Source: Jejuia rubra
GTDB taxonomy: Bacteria > Bacteroidota > Bacteroidia > Flavobacteriales > Flavobacteriaceae
NCBI RefSeq assembly: GCF_042684665.1
Contig: NZ_JBHULY010000027.1
Span: 1 to 33,527 of the forward strand
DNA length: 33,527 nt
Direction: 5' to 3'
In this document: positions 31,317 to 33,527 of the stretch, one piece after another
How positions within the stretch are numbered: position 1 is the first letter of the stretch
Layout: every line of letters begins with the position of its first letter
The notes under the pieces: generated by a model
Database searches by the model: none
What the model was told of the DNA's origin: nothing
Seen by the model: the letters and a program-made list of their open reading frames with translations, nothing else
Made by a program: the position numbers and the translations under genes

Positions 31317-32906
31317 TTATTCAAATTCAGAAGTAAAGTGGAATGTGATACTTGGGTATTTTTGCTGGGTCATTTGGAGCGAAAAGGCCGAATCCGCCAA
31401 AAACACCAATTGGTTTTGCTTGTCCTTGGCCAAAAACCGTTGTTTCACCCTTAAAAACTCTTCAAATTCTTCAATTTTTTCATCTTCCGGATCTACCCAA
31501 CATGCTTTGTGCACATTCAAGTTTTCGTAGGTGCATTTTGCCCCATATTCATGTTCCAATCGGTATTGAATGACTTCATATTGAAGTGCTCCAACCGTGC
31601 CAATAACCTTTCTGCCATTTAATTCTAAAGTAAACAATTGGGCTACACCTTCATCCATCAACTGGTCAATACCCTTGTATAACTGCTTTGATTTCAATGG
31701 GTCAGCGTTGTTGATGTACCTGAAATGTTCAGGTGAAAAACTAGGAATGCCCTTATAGTTCAATACTTCACCTTCGGTTAGCGTATCTCCTATTTTGAAA
31801 TTTCCCGTATCTTGAAGTCCAACGATATCACCGGGATAGGAAACGTCTACAATTTCCTTTTTTTCAGCAAAAAATGCATTCGGGCTAGAAAATTTCACCT
31901 TTTTATTGTGCCTAACGTGCAAATAAGGTGTATTGCGTTTAAACTCCCCAGAAACAATTTTCACGAAAGCCAACCTGTTTCGGTGATTGGGATCCATATT
32001 GGCGTGTATCTTAAACACAAAACCGCTGAATTTGTCCTCATTAGGTTTTACCAAACGCTCCTCACTATTTTTGGGTCTGGGTTTTGGGGCAATTTCAACA
32101 AAACAGTCCAATAATTCCCGAACACCGAAATTGTTTAGGGCCGAACCAAAAAATACCGGTTGCAGATTACCTTCTAAATAGGCATCTTTATCAAATTGTG
32201 GATAAATACCCTCCACTAATTCTATTTCTTCGCGCAGTGTATTAGCAGAAGATTCACCAACCAATTCGTCCAATTCAGGGGAGGATAAATCCGAAATTTC
32301 GATAGTTTCCTCAATATCTTTTCGGCTATCGCCACTAAACAAATTGATGTTTTTCTCCCAAAGGTTGTAAATCCCTTTAAATTCATAACCCATTCCGATA
32401 GGAAAACTCAAAGGAGTGACTTTCAAACCCAACTTTTGCTCAACTTCATCTAACAAATCAAAAGCATCCTTTCCTTCTCTATCCAATTTGTTGATGAAAA
32501 CAATCATGGGAATATTACGCATACGGCACACTTCAACTAGTTTTTCCGTTTGTTCCTCAACCCCTTTGGCTACATCAATTACAACTATTACGCTGTCAAC
32601 AGCAGTAAGGGTTCTAAAAGTGTCTTCAGCAAAATCCTTGTGTCCAGGTGTATCCAGAATATTGATTTTGATACCGTCGTATTCAAAAGCAAGTACGGAA
32701 GTCGCAACGGAAATACCCCGTTGGCGCTCAATTTCCATAAAATCACTGGTGGCTCCTTTTTTAATTTTATTGCTTTTTACGGCGCCTGCCTCTTGAATTG
32801 CACCACCAAAAAGCAGCAGTTTTTCCGTTAAAGTAGTCTTACCCGCATCTGGATGGGAAATAATTCCGAAGGTACGTCTGCGCTCAATTTCCTTAATAAA
32901 AGACAT
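31317..32906 (-). CDS. prfC: Peptide chain release factor 3
   Basis: A 529-residue translational GTPase that recycles RF1/RF2 after peptide release. G1 ISHPDAGKTT (residues about 16-25), the RF3-type switch region (SDFMEIERQRGISVATSV), G3 DTPGHKDF and G4 NKLDREG are all present, and the C-terminal domain ends QMTQQKYPSITFHFTSEF. RF3 is told from EF-G by length and by the SDFMEIERQRGISV block. The start is the ATG with complement ending 32906 (MSFIKEIERRRTFG); a TTG six codons upstream lies within the -7 box and is unlikely. Confidence 0.95.
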   Translation of the reverse strand: MSFIKEIERRRTFGIISHPDAGKTTLTEKLLLFGGAIQEAGAVKSNKIKKGATSDFMEIERQRGISVATSVLAFEYDGIKINILDTPGHKDFAEDTFRTLTAVDSVIVVIDVAKGVEEQTEKLVEVCRMRNIPMIVFINKLDREGKDAFDLLDEVEQKLGLKVTPLSFPIGMGYEFKGIYNLWEKNINLFSGDSRKDIEETIEISDLSSPELDELVGESSANTLREEIELVEGIYPQFDKDAYLEGNLQPVFFGSALNNFGVRELLDCFVEIAPKPRPKNSEERLVKPNEDKFSGFVFKIHANMDPNHRNRLAFVKIVSGEFKRNTPYLHVRHNKKVKFSSPNAFFAEKKEIVDVSYPGDIVGLQDTGNFKIGDTLTEGEVLNYKGIPSFSPEHFRYINNADPLKSKQLYKGIDQLMDEGVAQLFTLELNGRKVIGTVGALQYEVIQYRLEHEYGAKCTYENLNVHKACWVDPEDEKIEEFEEFLRVKQRFLAKDKQNQLVFLADSAFSLQMTQQKYPSITFHFTSEFE

Positions 32907-32921
32907 AAAAATAAATTTCGG

Positions 32922-32929
32922 CAAAGATA
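32922..32929 (-). promoter_or_regulatory. -7 box of prfC
   Basis: On the minus strand TATCTTTG is an exact TAnnTTTG. Transcription would begin about 9-10 bases before the prfC ATG. No TTTG -33 partner is seen at 17-21 bp. Confidence 0.55.
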
Positions 32930-33285
32930 AATTTTAAAAGGCATTCTGCTGCACATAGTCACTTATCTTTTTGATATGTGAATGTACTTGATTTATTGAT
33001 TTTTTTTAAGTTTTACTGTTTTAAATCAAATTCGCGTACTCATTGCGTAGTTATGCACAGCACTTAGACGGCAATAATTTTAATAATTTGCAGAAAAGCA
33101 TATTTTACAAACTAACTTATGAATTTAATTATTCTGCAACTATTCGCATGTTTGTTAACAAATGTTAATTTTACAAAAAATACTCTCAAATATCCACTGT
33201 ACAGTCTCTCAATATAAGTAATCTCATTTTTTTTACATCCAAGTTGAAAGTTGAATTGAAAACTAAAGCATAGCTCAACACTATT
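32930..33285. other. AT-rich intergenic region with inverted repeats
   Basis: No gene is seen in this stretch of about 350 bp between divergent genes. It holds a hairpin CACTTATC/GATATGTG (32960-32980, one mismatch), an inverted pair TTGATTTA/TAAATCAA (32988-32995 and 33022-33029), and overlapping palindromes TTTGTTAACAAA (33151-33162) and TTAACA-AA-TGTTAA (33155-33168). The last two could be a regulator's operator for the secreted-protein gene, about 120 bp before its start. No good TAnnTTTG site was found. Confidence 0.5.
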
Positions 33286-33495
33286 ATGGCAAATCTTTAC
33301 CAAACGAAAAACAAATATTTTAAGTTACTCCTTTTAATTGGCCTTTTTTTAGGACCATTAACTGTTTTTTCTCAAGCAACACCAACATTTGGTGGAACTC
33401 AAGGACCAACACTGCTTTCGGGAACTTTAAATCAGCAAGGCTCTCGTTATTTATATACTGACTTAAGTTTGATTCTCTGTAAATTTGGATACTAA
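33286..33495 (+). CDS. Secreted protein N-terminus, possibly frameshifted
   Basis: A 69-residue frame starting with a clear signal peptide (KNKYFKLLLLIGLFLGPLTVFSQA, cleavage after about residue 31) and a mature start ATPTFGGTQGPTLLSGTLNQ. This resembles the beginning of large flavobacterial surface or adhesin-like proteins, not a complete small protein. The frame ends at a TAA 32 bases before the window edge. Another frame (from about 33473) reads FSVNLDTNQKEQKREL to the edge without a stop, so a frameshift or a truncated gene is possible. Whether the product is short or broken cannot be decided here. Confidence 0.45.
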   Translation: MANLYQTKNKYFKLLLLIGLFLGPLTVFSQATPTFGGTQGPTLLSGTLNQQGSRYLYTDLSLILCKFGY

Positions 33496-33527
33496 CCAGA
33501 AAGAACAAAAGAGAGAATTAAGGTTAT

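Overview
The window looks like a chromosomal segment of a Flavobacteriaceae (Bacteroidota) genome. The support is the protein families and their order (bS21-XerC-HPF, tRNAs, EF-Tu, tRNA-Trp, SecE-NusG-L11-L1-L10-L7/L12-RpoB-RpoC-DUF3467), the near absence of Shine-Dalgarno sequences except in front of rpsU, Bacteroidota-type promoters (TTTG then TAnnTTTG), frequent TTG/GTG starts, and AT-rich spacers full of small repeats. No genus is claimed.

Left part (1-14740) is a mixed accessory and housekeeping region: a 5'-truncated secreted-protein fragment, a SAM methyltransferase, a YkgJ-type Cys-cluster protein, a sterol-desaturase-like di-iron membrane enzyme, a DUF1343/NamZ-type lipoprotein diverging from an FtsX/LolE-type ABC permease, and a leftward operon of a multispan GT-C-like protein, a dolichyl-phosphate-glucose-synthase-like GT2 and a DUF2721 protein. 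Then come a rightward series of DUF2851, a PspC-domain protein, an RCK-gated K+ channel, an AGCS Na+/alanine symporter, a helix-hairpin-helix protein and an acyl-CoA dehydrogenase.

Central and right part (14750-30950) is the translation/transcription block: rpsU with its exceptional Shine-Dalgarno, xerC, hpf, tRNA-Thr(TGT), tRNA-Tyr(GTA), tRNA-Gly(TCC), tRNA-Thr(GGT), tuf, tRNA-Trp(CCA), secE, nusG, rplK, rplA, rplJ, rplL, rpoB, rpoC, and a DUF3467 gene closed by a strong bidirectional terminator. Convergent to it lie a small divergent 4Fe-4S protein and release factor 3 (prfC). The window ends with the start of a secreted protein that may be frameshifted or cut by the window edge.

The most unusual content is not a gene. 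Several families of short palindromic/REP-like repeats have entered places normally protected: (i) 3' tails of tRNA-Thr and tRNA-Trp are duplicated, each tail sitting directly behind the same 29-bp element; (ii) a partial tRNA-Trp carries an 18-bp palindrome in its D-arm; (iii) the same palindrome, a related one and two sets of tandem repeats sit in frame inside the DUF1343 lipoprotein gene. Simple-sequence tracts (CAGTCT x8, ACTCTAA x8) also border genes, one ending 5 bp before the xerC start. No CRISPR array, prophage, insertion sequence or complete defence system was seen.
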